Part shown: positions 10,842 to 20,660 of the stretch, in pieces
Position numbering within the stretch: position 1 is the first letter of the stretch
Layout of the letters: each line of letters starts with the position of its first letter
DNA from: Escherichia coli DSM 30083 = JCM 1649 = ATCC 11775
GTDB taxonomy: Bacteria > Pseudomonadota > Gammaproteobacteria > Enterobacterales > Enterobacteriaceae
Assembly: GCF_003697165.2 (NCBI RefSeq)
Contig: NZ_CP033092.2
Span: 62,001 to 126,000, forward strand
Reading direction: 5' to 3'
Length of the DNA stretch: 64,000 nt
The notes under the pieces: model-generated
Seen by the model: the letters and a program-made list of their open reading frames with translations, nothing else
Database searches by the model: none
Told to the model about the DNA's origin: nothing
Translations under genes and position numbers: made by a program

Positions 10842-12039
10842 AACGGGTCACGATCTCGTCGAGTAATAATTGGCCAAGGAGCTCTTTGCGCTCAAGCGGT
10901 AAGACTTTATCTCCGTCCTGCCAGAAAAGGTGTAATGCGTTGTTGTCGCTGTTAAATCCTTGAGTTGGCTGGGAAACATCGTTCGCGCAGATCAGATCAA
11001 GGTTTTTACGGATACGTTTTTGCCGGGCGTATTCTTCCACATTATTTGTTTCGGCGGCAAATCCAACGACGTAGGGTCGATGGTCTTTTAGTGCGGCAAC
11101 GCCTGCGACGATATCGGGGTTTTTAACCATTTTTATTGTTAATTCATCACCCTGCGTGGCCTGCTTTTTGATTTTTTCTGGGGCCACGGTAGCTGCGCGA
11201 TAATCCGCCACGGCGGCGCAACCGATAAAAATATTTTGCTGCTGTACTGAAGCATTCACGGCGGCTTCCATTTCCAGCGCGGTCATCACATCAACACGGT
11301 TAACAAACGGTGGCGTCGGTAATGAAACCGGACCTGATACCAGCGTGACGTTCGCACCACGACGGGCTGCGGCGGCGGCGATAGCAAAACCCATCTTGCC
11401 GGAGCTGTGATTAGAGATATAACGCACGGGATCGAGCGGTTCACGCGTCGGACCGGCGGTAATCATAATGTTCAGATGTTTCAGGTCGTTGACGGGCGAA
11501 AAATGCGCTACCGCCATATCCACAATGGTTAACGGATCGAGCATTCGCCCTGGGCCGATATCACCACAAGCCTGACTGCCGCTGTCTGGCCCCCAGATGA
11601 GCAAACCACGCGAGGCAAGCACCTCTAAATTATGCTGGGTGGCGGCGGCACGGTACATCTGCTGGTTCATGGCGGGGAGCACGGCTACAGGCGCAGGTGT
11701 AGCCAGACAAATCGTCGATACCAGGTCATTCGCCATTCCGGCTGCAACACGGGCAATTAAATCTGCCGTGGCAGGGGCGAGAATCACTAAATCAGCCCAT
11801 TTTCCCAGCTCAATATGGCCCATAGCGGCTTCGGCTGCCGGGTCCAGCAGACTGTCGGAAACGGGATAACCAGAAACCGCCTGCAAGCTAAGTGGGGTGA
11901 TAAAGGCTTTTGCCGCTTCGGTCATGGCTACGCGGACATCGGCCCCGCGATCGCGCAAACGACGCACCAGTTCAGGGGTTTTATAGGCAGCAATACCGCC
12001 GCTAACGCCGAGAACGATTTTTTTACCGGCCAGGCTCAT
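10819..12039 (-). CDS. coaBC: bifunctional phosphopantothenoylcysteine decarboxylase / phosphopantothenate-cysteine ligase
   Basis: Catalyses two steps of coenzyme A synthesis: CTP-dependent joining of cysteine to 4'-phosphopantothenate (CoaB), then FMN-dependent decarboxylation (CoaC). It is 406 residues. The N-terminal flavoprotein domain (about 1-190) has GVSGGIAAYKTPEL, the substrate-clamp PAMNQQMY and GDIGPGRM. The C-terminal ligase domain has ITAGPTREPLDPVRYISNHSSGKMG and the nucleotide-site segment EKIKK. The start at MSLAGKKIVLG (12039) is the family start; the frame is open 24 codons further up. It is the first gene before dut and is divergent from radC. Confidence 0.97.
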   Translation of the reverse strand: MSLAGKKIVLGVSGGIAAYKTPELVRRLRDRGADVRVAMTEAAKAFITPLSLQAVSGYPVSDSLLDPAAEAAMGHIELGKWADLVILAPATADLIARVAAGMANDLVSTICLATPAPVAVLPAMNQQMYRAAATQHNLEVLASRGLLIWGPDSGSQACGDIGPGRMLDPLTIVDMAVAHFSPVNDLKHLNIMITAGPTREPLDPVRYISNHSSGKMGFAIAAAAARRGANVTLVSGPVSLPTPPFVNRVDVMTALEMEAAVNASVQQQNIFIGCAAVADYRAATVAPEKIKKQATQGDELTIKMVKNPDIVAGVAALKDHRPYVVGFAAETNNVEEYARQKRIRKNLDLICANDVSQPTQGFNSDNNALHLFWQDGDKVLPLERKELLGQLLLDEIVTRYDEKNRR

Positions 12040-12210
12040 GATGATTTTTCCTGTTGGGTGACACCAGAAGTTGGCGATTTTATCACAATACTTTTGTTGT
12101 CGTGCCTTCACCTGAGATTCACTTTGCGAGGCGCTTTCCAGGATTGAAAACTGGCCGTCGATTTAAAGGAACGGCTATGACAGGATGCGAGCACCACAAA
12201 GGAGGTGAAG

Positions 12211-12879
12211 GTGAAAAACAATGCACAGCTGTTGATGCCGCGCGAAAAAATGCTGAAGTTTGGTATTAGCGCCTTAACGGATGTCGAGCTGTTGGCGCTA
12301 TTTCTGCGTACCGGAACGCGCGGTAAAGATGTATTAACCCTGGCAAAAGAGATGCTGGAGAATTTCGGCTCTCTTTATGGCTTGTTAACCTCTGAATATG
12401 AGCAATTTAGTGGCGTTCATGGAATTGGCGTGGCGAAATTCGCCCAGTTAAAGGGGATTGCCGAACTGGCGCGGCGTTACTACAACGTACGGATGCGTGA
12501 AGAAAGCCCTTTACTCAGCCCGGAGATGACGAGGGAATTTTTACAAAGCCAGCTCACGGGCGAGGAGCGGGAGATCTTTATGGTGATCTTTCTCGACTCC
12601 CAACACCGGGTTATAACGCATAGCCGTCTTTTTTCCGGCACGCTAAACCATGTTGAAGTCCATCCTCGGGAAATTATCCGCGAAGCGATAAAAATAAACG
12701 CCTCGGCGCTGATCCTTGCGCATAATCACCCTTCGGGTTGTGCTGAACCCAGTAAAGCGGATAAACTCATTACTGAACGGATAATAAAGAGTTGTCAGTT
12801 CATGGATTTACGCGTGCTCGACCATATCGTGATTGGGCGTGGAGAGTATGTTTCTTTTGCCGAACGCGGCTGGATTTAA
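12211..12879 (+). CDS. radC: RadC family JAMM-fold protein
   Basis: A 222-residue protein of the UPF0758/RadC family. The N-terminal half has a helix-hairpin-helix ([18 protein letters not shown], about 71-88). The C-terminal half is an MPN/JAMM-like domain with AHNHPSG and the downstream Asp (SKADKLITE). Its biochemical role is unsettled; the radiation sensitivity first assigned to radC was later traced to another gene. The start is GTG at 12211 (MKNNAQLL) with GGAGG five bases upstream; another GTG two codons earlier overlaps the ribosome site and is less likely. Confidence 0.94.
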
Positions 12880-12921
12880 CCCGCTATGCGCGATCCTTCG
12901 GGATCTTTGTCTGTTCGGGAC

Positions 12922-12950
12922 TTGAGCACATCGCTGAGTCAGCGTATACT
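12922..12950 (+). promoter_or_regulatory. promoter for rpmB-rpmG(-mutM)
   Basis: TTGAGC (12922-12927), a 17-base spacer and TATACT (12945-12950) form a strong sigma-70 promoter. Transcription would start near 12957 and leave a leader of about 140 bases before rpmB. The leader is long enough for translational feedback by a ribosomal protein, but I cannot demonstrate that. Confidence 0.8.
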
Positions 12951-13074
12951 ACGCCACCTTTGAGAATCTCGGGTTTGGCATTTGGGCCTGGCAATCGAGA
13001 GTTCACATAGAACTGCGATGACCGGGCTGTAAAGCCTGACGAGGCGCCAATACCCCATACGAAGCTCGAGCTAA

Positions 13075-13332
<258 letters not shown>

Positions 13333-13349
13333 GTACTTAGAGGAAATAA

Positions 13350-13520
<171 letters not shown>

Positions 13521-13536
13521 TTCTCGCTTTGATGTA

Positions 13537-13569
13537 ACAAAAAACCTCGCCCCGGCGGGGTTTTTTGTT
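13537..13569 (+). terminator. intrinsic terminator after rpmG
   Basis: A GC-rich hairpin (CCTCGCCCCGGCGGGG) is flanked by a run of A on the left and TTTTTT on the right, just after rpmG. It should end most rpmBG transcripts; read-through would reach mutM, whose start is 49 bases on. The A run also allows some activity in the opposite direction. Confidence 0.88.
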
Positions 13570-13617
13570 ATCTGCTTGCCCCCATATTGACTGCATCTGT
13601 TCATTCCTGGAGATGCT

Positions 13618-14427
13618 ATGCCTGAATTACCCGAAGTTGAAACCAGCCGTCGCGGCATAGAACCGCATCTCGTTGGTGCAACCATTCTTCATGCGGTGGT
13701 GCGCAACGGACGCTTGCGCTGGCCGGTTTCAGAAGAGATCTACCGTTTAAGCGACCAACCAGTGCTTAGCGTGCAGCGCCGGGCTAAATATCTGCTGCTG
13801 GAGCTGCCTGAGGGCTGGATTATCATTCATTTGGGGATGTCTGGCAGCCTGCGCATCCTTCCAGAAGAACTTCCCCCTGAAAAGCATGACCATGTGGATT
13901 TGGTGATGAGCAACGGCAAAGTGCTGCGCTACACCGATCCGCGCCGCTTTGGTGCCTGGCTATGGACCAAAGAGCTGGAAGGGCACAACGTGCTGGCCCA
14001 TCTTGGACCGGAGCCGCTTAGTGACGATTTCAACGGTGAGTACCTGCATCAGAAGTGCGCGAAGAAAAAAACGGCGATTAAACCGTGGCTGATGGATAAC
14101 AAGCTGGTGGTAGGCGTAGGGAATATCTATGCCAGCGAATCGCTGTTTGCGGCGGGGATCCATCCGGATCGGCTGGCGTCATCACTGTCGCTGGCGGAGT
14201 GTGAATTGTTAGCTCGGGTGATTAAAGCGGTGTTGCTGCGTTCGATTGAGCAGGGCGGTACAACGCTGAAAGATTTTCTGCAAAGTGATGGTAAACCGGG
14301 CTATTTCGCTCAGGAATTGCAGGTTTACGGGCGAAAAGGTGAGCCGTGTCGGGTGTGCGGTACGCCGATTGTGGCGACTAAACATGCGCAGCGGGCAACG
14401 TTTTATTGTCGGCAGTGCCAGAAGTAA
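13618..14427 (+). CDS. mutM: formamidopyrimidine-DNA glycosylase (Fpg/MutM)
   Basis: Base-excision repair enzyme that removes 8-oxoguanine and formamidopyrimidines and nicks the strand by beta,delta elimination. It is 269 residues. Pro1 and Glu2 of the mature protein come from [14 protein letters not shown]; the conserved Lys is in [10 protein letters not shown] (near 57). The helix-two-turn-helix lies near 150-175 ([14 protein letters not shown]). The C-terminal zinc finger is C-x2-C...C-x2-C (CRVCGTP ... FYCRQC). Confidence 0.98.
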
Positions 14428-14436
14428 TTGATGCGC

Positions 14437-14458
14437 GCCGGATGGCATACCATCCGGC
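14437..14458. terminator. hairpin between convergent mutM and coaD
   Basis: GCCGGATGG and CCATCCGGC form a perfect 9-bp stem with a four-base loop, only eight bases before the coaD stop. The arms look like a shortened REP unit. Probably shared by both convergent genes; no T tract is obvious. Confidence 0.55.
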
Positions 14459-14465
14459 ATAAACT

Positions 14466-14945
14466 CTACGCTAACTTCGCCATCAGCGCCTGATGGACAT
14501 TCTCCGGCAGGAAATGGGTGACATCGCCCTGATGGCGCGCCACCTCTTTCACCAACGATGAAGAGATAAACGACCACTCTTTCGACGGCATCAGAAACAC
14601 ACTTTCCAGCTCCGGCATTAAGTGGCGATTCATATGCGCCAGCTGCATTTCATATTCAAAATCCGCCACCGCACGCAGGCCACGAATCAGCACCGTAGCG
14701 TGTTGATTACGGGCGAAGTTCGCCATCAAATCACTAAACCCGACCACTTCCACGTTCCCCAGATGTGCGGTTGCCTGCTGTGCCAGTTCCACACGCTCTT
14801 CAAGGGTAAACATCGGTTTTTTACTGGGACTAGCGGCAATCGCCAGAATAACGTGATCGAACATCTGCGTGGCGCGCGTCACGATATCGATATGACCATT
14901 GGTAATGGGATCGAAAGTACCCGGATAAATCGCCCGTTTTTGCAT
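14466..14945 (-). CDS. coaD: phosphopantetheine adenylyltransferase
   Basis: Transfers AMP from ATP to 4'-phosphopantetheine, the penultimate step of coenzyme A synthesis. It is 159 residues starting MQKRAIYPGTFDPITNGHID, with the nucleotidyltransferase TxGH signature (TNGH, about 15-18) and the conserved ISSSLVKE near residue 127. The open frame continues 56 codons upstream into waaA, but the true start is 14945, seven bases after the waaA stop. waaA-coaD is thus one operon. Confidence 0.97.
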   Translation of the reverse strand: MQKRAIYPGTFDPITNGHIDIVTRATQMFDHVILAIAASPSKKPMFTLEERVELAQQATAHLGNVEVVGFSDLMANFARNQHATVLIRGLRAVADFEYEMQLAHMNRHLMPELESVFLMPSKEWSFISSSLVKEVARHQGDVTHFLPENVHQALMAKLA

Positions 14946-14952
14946 AACAACC

Positions 14953-16230
14953 TCAATGCGTTTTCGGTGGCAGGTAAGGTTCCAGCAGTTGAAGCAGACG
15001 CTGTAGCGCGCCCTGGTTTTGATACAGCACTTCAACGGCATGACGGCCATAGAAACTACGGTAATCGGCGTCGGTGAGTAAAGAGGAAACCTCTTTTGCA
15101 AGCGTAGTGGCATCGGTAACGGTAATCAGCCCGCTTGCCTGCTCCAGCCGCGCGCAAATGTCTTTAAAGTTAAACGTATGCGGCCCCATCAATACCGGAA
15201 TAGCGTGTGCGGCCGCTTCCAGCGGATTATGCCCACCACGTTCAACCAGTGAACCGCCAACAAAGGCGAGATCGGCAATGCCGTACAGTAACATCAACTC
15301 GCCCATCGTATCGCCAACCACAACCTGCGTGCTGGTGGAGGGGACTTCCCCTGAAGATCGTGTGATATAGCTTAGTCCAGCCTGGCGGACAAGGTTAATC
15401 GCATCCGGGAAGCGTTCTGGATGACGGGGTACCAGGATGAGCAATAAATTCGGGAATTGCTGTAACAATGCCTGATGTGCGGCGATCACCACACTCTCTT
15501 CGCCTTCATGAGTGCTGGTGGCAATCCATACCGGGCGGTGTGGTGCCCACTGGCGGCGCAGCGTCACGGCTTTAGCAGCCAACTGCGGCGTTACAGAAAT
15601 ATCGAATTTCAGGCTACCGGTAACGGTCACCTGATTATTTTTTGCGCCCAGCGCCACAAAACGTGCACCATCTTCTTCATTTTGGGCGGCAATCAGCGTA
15701 ATACGACGCAGCAAGCGGCGGACGAATTTACCCAGTTTGGCATAACCTGCGGCCGAGCGGGCAGAGAGTCGCGCGTTAGCGATCACCAGCGGAATTTTAC
15801 GTTTATGTAGCGCCGCAATCAGGTTAGGCCATAGTTCGGTTTCCATAATCAACACCAGTTTAGGGTCGACTTTATTCAGGAAACGGTTGAGTGCATCGGG
15901 CAGGTCATACGGCAGATAAACGTGCTGAACATCCTTCCCGAAAGCCGATTGTACGCGCTCCGAACCGGTTGGAGTCATGGTTGTTACGGTAATCGGTAAA
16001 TCAGGATAACGATGACGCAGTGCGCGCACCAACGGGATCGCCGCCAGAGTTTCACCGACGGAGACGGAGTGCAGCATAATGCCGCCTGGTTTTAGCGGAT
16101 GGCGGTAAAAACCGTAACGTTCACCCCAGCGTTTTCGATAGGCCGGAGCCTTACGTCCGCGCACCCAGAGCCGTATCCAGATCAGCGGCTGAATAAGGTA
16201 GAAAAGGGCGGTGTAAAGCAATTCGAGCAT
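14953..16230 (-). CDS. waaA: Kdo transferase (bifunctional)
   Basis: Adds two Kdo residues from CMP-Kdo to lipid IVA at the inner membrane, the first step of LPS core assembly. It is 425 residues (glycosyltransferase family 30) with an N-terminal membrane anchor (MLELLYTALFYLIQPLIWIR). Conserved motifs include HSVSVGETLAAIPL, METELWPN and GGSLVERGGHNPLE. It is divergent from the waaQ operon across about 410 bases and is followed by coaD. Confidence 0.98.
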   Translation of the reverse strand: MLELLYTALFYLIQPLIWIRLWVRGRKAPAYRKRWGERYGFYRHPLKPGGIMLHSVSVGETLAAIPLVRALRHRYPDLPITVTTMTPTGSERVQSAFGKDVQHVYLPYDLPDALNRFLNKVDPKLVLIMETELWPNLIAALHKRKIPLVIANARLSARSAAGYAKLGKFVRRLLRRITLIAAQNEEDGARFVALGAKNNQVTVTGSLKFDISVTPQLAAKAVTLRRQWAPHRPVWIATSTHEGEESVVIAAHQALLQQFPNLLLILVPRHPERFPDAINLVRQAGLSYITRSSGEVPSTSTQVVVGDTMGELMLLYGIADLAFVGGSLVERGGHNPLEAAAHAIPVLMGPHTFNFKDICARLEQASGLITVTDATTLAKEVSSLLTDADYRSFYGRHAVEVLYQNQGALQRLLQLLEPYLPPKTH

Positions 16231-16554
16231 AGTAAATAGCTGACTTATGGATGTGCTGGGGATTCTATGTATTTAGCTGTGGCTTTACCATTACTTTTCC
16301 CGTTTTTGACTTAAATAGCAATTTACCCGCCAATTCTTGCTGAACATCTATACTTTTTTTGTATTTTTATGCGATTCATTGATTTCTGCAGTACGTGCAG
16401 GAAGGAATCGCAGAGCAACAGTAAAAGAATATGGTTGCTAATGATTTTATTTGATTGATTTCTTTATTGAAAATCAACAATGTGCTTAAAAATCATTCGA
16501 GTCGGATTGCCGCGAAAGAAGTGATACACTAGCGCGTCAATATCAGTGCGGTAT
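16231..16554. promoter_or_regulatory. divergent promoter region, waaA and waaQ
   Basis: This AT-rich stretch separates waaA from the waaQ operon leader. A TACACT -10-like element at 16525-16530 (in GTGATACACT) is placed so that transcription would start about 20 bases before the JUMPStart block; no good -35 stands in front of it. I see no gene here. Confidence 0.45.
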
Positions 16555-16595
16555 CAGTATTCAGGTAGCTGTTGAGCCTGGGGCGGTAGCGTGCT
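16555..16595 (+). promoter_or_regulatory. JUMPStart / ops element for RfaH
   Basis: The ops core GGCGGTAGCGT is at 16582-16592, within a JUMPStart block that includes CAGGTAGCTGTTGAGCCTGG. RfaH is recruited to RNA polymerase paused at ops on the nontemplate strand and then suppresses termination through long surface-polysaccharide operons (established). The leader of this operon has also been reported to give the small RNA RirA, which binds RfaH. It lies 48 bases upstream of waaQ. Confidence 0.93.
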
Positions 16596-16642
16596 TTTTC
16601 TGCTTCACCTTAATCGGATAATCTCAACAAAAAGAGTTACTT

Positions 16643-17701
16643 GTGGATAAGCCATTTCGAAGAATTTTGCTCATTAAGATGCGTTTTCATGGGGATATGT
16701 TATTAACTACTCCCGTCATTAGTTCGCTGAAAAAAAATTACCCTGACGCAAAAATCGATGTGCTGCTTTATCAGGACACCATCCCGATCCTGTCTGAAAA
16801 TCCAGAGATTAACGCGCTCTACGGCATAAAAAATAAAAAAGCAAAAGCCTCAGAAAAAATTGCCAACTTTTTTCATCTCATCAAGGTATTACGTGCCAAT
16901 AAGTATGACCTTATCGTTAATCTTACCGATCAATGGATGATTGCTATACTGGTTCGTTTATTAAATGCCCGTGTGAAAATTTCCCAGGATTATCATCATC
17001 GGCAGTCTGCTTTTTGGCGTAATAGTTTCACTCATTTGGTGCCGTTGCAGGGTGGAAATGTGGTGGAAAGTAACTTATCCGTGCTGACGCCATTGGGACT
17101 TGAATCGTTGGTGAAGCAGACAACCATGAGTTACCCGCCTGCAAGCTGGAAACGTATGCGTCGCGAACTTGATCATGCAGGTGTTGGACAAAATTATGTG
17201 GTTATCCAACCTACGGCGCGGCAAATCTTCAAATGCTGGGACAACGCCAAGTTTTCCGCTGTGATTGATGCCTTACATGCTCGTGGTTATGAAGTCGTTC
17301 TGACGTCCGGCCCAGATAAAGACGATCTGGCCTGCGTCAATGAAATTGCCCAGGGATGCCAGACGCTACCAGTAACGGCGCTGGCCGGAAAGGTGACCTT
17401 CCCGGAACTTGGTGCGTTAATCGATCATGCCCAGCTGTTTATTGGCGTTGATTCCGCACCGGCGCATATTGCCGCTGCAGTTAATACGCCGCTGATATCG
17501 CTGTTTGGTGCGACAGACCATATTTTCTGGCGTCCCTGGTCAAATAACATGATTCAATTCTGGGCGGGAGATTACCGGGAAATGCCAACGCGCGATCAGC
17601 GTGACCGAAATGAGATGTATCTTTCGGTTATTCCGGCGGCAGATGTCATTGCTGCTGTCGATAAATTACTGCCCTCCTCCACGACAGGTACGTCGTTATG
17701 A
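16643..17701 (+). CDS. waaQ: LPS heptosyltransferase III
   Basis: Adds the branching third heptose to HepII of the inner core. It is 352 residues and belongs to the GT9 ADP-heptose transferase family: N-terminal RILLIKMRFHGDMLLTTPV and the C-terminal donor-site region (FIGVDSAPAHIAAAVNTPLISLFGATD, about 273-299). The start codon is GTG. It is the first gene of the RfaH-dependent core operon, and its stop overlaps the waaG start by four bases. Confidence 0.96.
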   Translation: MDKPFRRILLIKMRFHGDMLLTTPVISSLKKNYPDAKIDVLLYQDTIPILSENPEINALYGIKNKKAKASEKIANFFHLIKVLRANKYDLIVNLTDQWMIAILVRLLNARVKISQDYHHRQSAFWRNSFTHLVPLQGGNVVESNLSVLTPLGLESLVKQTTMSYPPASWKRMRRELDHAGVGQNYVVIQPTARQIFKCWDNAKFSAVIDALHARGYEVVLTSGPDKDDLACVNEIAQGCQTLPVTALAGKVTFPELGALIDHAQLFIGVDSAPAHIAAAVNTPLISLFGATDHIFWRPWSNNMIQFWAGDYREMPTRDQRDRNEMYLSVIPAADVIAAVDKLLPSSTTGTSL

Positions 17702-18822
17702 TCGTTGCTTTTTGTTTATATAAATATTTTCCCTTTGGCGGTTTGCAGCGCGATTTTATGCGTATTGCTCAGACAGTCGCCGCCCGAGGTCATCATGTTC
17801 GGGTTTATACCCAGTCGTGGGAAGGCGAATGCCCTGATGTATTTGAACTGATCAAAGTGCCGGTTAAATCGCATACCAATCACGGGCGCAATGCGGAGTA
17901 TTTTGCCTGGGTGCAAAAACATTTACGCGAACATCCCGTCGATAAAGTCGTTGGATTCAACAAAATGCCGGGGCTGGACGTTTATTATGCCGCTGATGTT
18001 TGCTATGCCGAGAAAGTAGCGCAGGAAAAAGGCTTTTTCTATCGCCTGACGTCACGTTATCGCCATTATGCCGCCTTTGAGCGGGCAACCTTCGAACAGG
18101 GCAAGCCGACACAGCTGCTGATGCTGACAGATAAGCAAATCGCCGATTTCCAGAAACATTATCAGACTGAAGCGGAGCGTTTTCATATTCTGCCTCCGGG
18201 GATTTATCCTGATCGTAAATATAGCCAGCAGCCAGCCAATAGCCGTGAAATCTTCCGTAAGAAGAATGGAATAACCGAACAACAATATTTATTGTTGCAG
18301 GTTGGTTCAGACTTCACGCGTAAAGGTGTCGATCGTTCCATTGAAGCACTTGCTTCGTTACCGGATTCGCTGCGCCACAACACATTACTATATGTTGTTG
18401 GGCAGGATAAACCGCGAAAATTTGAGGCGCTGGCAGAAAAACGCGGCGTGCGCAGTAATGTTCACTTCTTCTCGGGGCGCAACGATGTCTCGGAATTAAT
18501 GGCAGCGGCGGATTTATTACTTCATCCTGCCTACCAGGAAGCCGCGGGAATTGTACTGCTGGAAGCGATAACTGCAGGATTACCGGTACTAACAACAGCC
18601 GTTTGTGGCTATGCGCATTATATTGTCGACGCCAATTGCGGCGAGGCTATTGCTGAGCCATTCCGCCAGGAAACATTGAATGAGATTTTACGCAAAGCGT
18701 TAACGCAATCTTCATTGCGCCAGGCATGGGCGGAAAATGCGCGACATTATGCTGATACACAAGATTTATACAGTCTGCCAGAGAAAGCGGCGGACATCAT
18801 AACGGGTGGTCTGGATGGTTGA
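17698..18822 (+). CDS. waaG: LPS glucosyltransferase I
   Basis: Adds the first outer-core glucose (HexI) to HepII using UDP-glucose. It is 374 residues, GT4 with a GT-B fold: N-terminal FPFGGLQRDFMRIAQ and the nucleotide-sugar motif with its E-x7-E pair (HPAYQEAAGIVLLEAITAGLP, near 278-298). It overlaps waaQ by four bases, and its end overlaps waaP by eight. Confidence 0.97.
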   Translation: MIVAFCLYKYFPFGGLQRDFMRIAQTVAARGHHVRVYTQSWEGECPDVFELIKVPVKSHTNHGRNAEYFAWVQKHLREHPVDKVVGFNKMPGLDVYYAADVCYAEKVAQEKGFFYRLTSRYRHYAAFERATFEQGKPTQLLMLTDKQIADFQKHYQTEAERFHILPPGIYPDRKYSQQPANSREIFRKKNGITEQQYLLLQVGSDFTRKGVDRSIEALASLPDSLRHNTLLYVVGQDKPRKFEALAEKRGVRSNVHFFSGRNDVSELMAAADLLLHPAYQEAAGIVLLEAITAGLPVLTTAVCGYAHYIVDANCGEAIAEPFRQETLNEILRKALTQSSLRQAWAENARHYADTQDLYSLPEKAADIITGGLDG

Positions 18823-19612
18823 ACTTAAAGAGCCGTTTGCCACGTTATGGCGCGGTAAAGATCCTTTTGAGGAAGTTAAAACCTTGCAGGGTGAGGTATT
18901 TCGTGAACTGGAAACTCGCCGCACTCTGCGCTTTGAAATGGCGGGCAAAAGCTATTTTCTCAAATGGCATCGCGGCACGACCCTGAAAGAGATAATCAAA
19001 AATTTACTCTCATTGCGGATGCCAGTATTAGGCGCAGACCGCGAATGGAATGCGATTCATCGACTGCGGGATGTCGGCGTTGATACTATGTATGGGGTGG
19101 CATTCGGCGAAAAAGGCATTAATCCGCTGACCAGAACCTCGTTTATTATTACCGAAGATCTGACACCAACCATCAGTCTGGAAGATTACTGTGCTGACTG
19201 GGCGACCAACCCACCAGATGTTCGCGTAAAGCGTATGCTTATTAAGCGTGTCGCGACGATGGTGCGCGATATGCATGCTGCGGGCATTAACCACCGTGAC
19301 TGTTATATCTGTCATTTCCTGCTGCACTTGCCTTTTTCCGGTAAGGAAGAGGTGTTAAAAATTTCAGTAATTGACCTGCACCGGGCGCAGATACGTGCAA
19401 AAGTACCGCGTCGTTGGCGGGATAAAGATCTTATTGGACTTTATTTTTCTTCGATGAATATTGGCCTGACTCAGCGGGATATCTGGCGGTTTATGAAAGT
19501 GTATTTTGTCGCCCCGCTTAAAGACATTATCAAGCAGGAACAAGGGCTGCTGTCGCAAGCAGAAGAAAAAGCCACAAAAATCAGGGAAAGAACGATTCGA
19601 AAATCGTTGTAA
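18815..19612 (+). CDS. waaP: LPS core HepI kinase
   Basis: Phosphorylates HepI of the inner core; this phosphate is needed for outer-membrane stability and for later WaaQ/WaaY action. It is 265 residues with a protein-kinase-like fold. The catalytic loop INHRDCYICHFLLH puts the base Asp at residue 162, and IDLHRAQ supplies the metal-binding Asp. The Lys in SYFLKWHRG (about 50) is the candidate ATP-binding lysine. I start at 18815 (MVELKEP), the family start, not at the in-frame codon three residues earlier. Confidence 0.96.
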   Translation: MVELKEPFATLWRGKDPFEEVKTLQGEVFRELETRRTLRFEMAGKSYFLKWHRGTTLKEIIKNLLSLRMPVLGADREWNAIHRLRDVGVDTMYGVAFGEKGINPLTRTSFIITEDLTPTISLEDYCADWATNPPDVRVKRMLIKRVATMVRDMHAAGINHRDCYICHFLLHLPFSGKEEVLKISVIDLHRAQIRAKVPRRWRDKDLIGLYFSSMNIGLTQRDIWRFMKVYFVAPLKDIIKQEQGLLSQAEEKATKIRERTIRKSL

Positions 19613-19627
19613 TTTCCGGAGAGAAAT

Positions 19628-20644
19628 ATGAGTGCCCACTATTTTAATCCACAAGAGATGATCAATAAGACAATCATCTTCGATGAAAGCCCAGAGGCGT
19701 CAGTGGCATCATCATTCCATGTTGCTTATGGCATTGATCAGAACTTTCTTTTTGGTTGTGGTGTTTCAATCACGTCAGTTTTGTTACATAACAACGACGT
19801 GAGTTTTGTCTTCCACGTTTTTATTGATGATATCCCTGAAGCCGATATCCAGCGTTTATCCCAATTAGCGAAAAGCTATCATACCTGTATCCAGATCCAT
19901 CTGGTGAATTGTGAACGGCTTAAGGCATTACCGACGACCAAAAATTGGTCTATTGCCATGTATTTCCGTTTTGTAATTGCAGATTACTTTATTGATCAAC
20001 AAGATAAGATCCTGTACCTGGATGCTGATATCGCCTGTCAGGGAAACTTAAAGCCGCTGATAACAATGGATCTTGCCAATAACGTTGCTGCTGTTGTTAC
20101 TGAACGCGATGCTAACTGGTGGTCGTTACGGGGTCAAAGTCTGCAGTGTAATGAACTTGAAAAGGGTTACTTTAATTCAGGTGTCCTGTTAATTAATACA
20201 CTAGCGTGGGCGCAGGAGTCCGTTTCTGCTAAAGCGATGTCGATGCTTGCTGATAAAGCCATCGTTTCCCGTTTAACCTATATGGATCAAGATATCCTTA
20301 ATCTTATCCTGTTAGGGAAAGTTAAATTCATTGATGCTAAATACAATACGCAATTTAGTTTAAATTATGAATTAAAAAAATCATTTGTTTGTCCAATTAA
20401 TGATGAAACCGTATTAATTCATTATGTCGGCCCGACAAAACCCTGGCATTACTGGGCCGGTTATCCAAGTGCGCAACCTTTTATCAAAGCCAAAGAAGCA
20501 TCGCCCTGGAAAAATGAACCGTTAATGCGGCCAGTTAACTCAAATTATGCTCGTTATTGCGCTAAGCATAATTTTAAACAAAACAAACCAATTAACGGGA
20601 TAATGAATTATATTTATTATTTTTATTTAAAGATAATAAAATGA
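19628..20644 (+). CDS. waaO: LPS alpha-1,3-glucosyltransferase (HexII), WaaO type
   Basis: A 338-residue GT8 retaining transferase with the metal-binding DAD at residues 132-134 (LYLDADIACQG), and the C-terminal LIHYVGPTKPWHYWAGYPS that closes the UDP site. By its place right after waaP, and by the whole gene order, it should add the second outer-core glucose. Choosing WaaO over WaaI (which uses UDP-galactose at the same step in the R3 core) rests on context. The sequence becomes AT-rich from here on. Confidence 0.82.
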   Translation: MSAHYFNPQEMINKTIIFDESPEASVASSFHVAYGIDQNFLFGCGVSITSVLLHNNDVSFVFHVFIDDIPEADIQRLSQLAKSYHTCIQIHLVNCERLKALPTTKNWSIAMYFRFVIADYFIDQQDKILYLDADIACQGNLKPLITMDLANNVAAVVTERDANWWSLRGQSLQCNELEKGYFNSGVLLINTLAWAQESVSAKAMSMLADKAIVSRLTYMDQDILNLILLGKVKFIDAKYNTQFSLNYELKKSFVCPINDETVLIHYVGPTKPWHYWAGYPSAQPFIKAKEASPWKNEPLMRPVNSNYARYCAKHNFKQNKPINGIMNYIYYFYLKIIK

Positions 20645-20660
20645 TATTGAGAAAAGTTAA

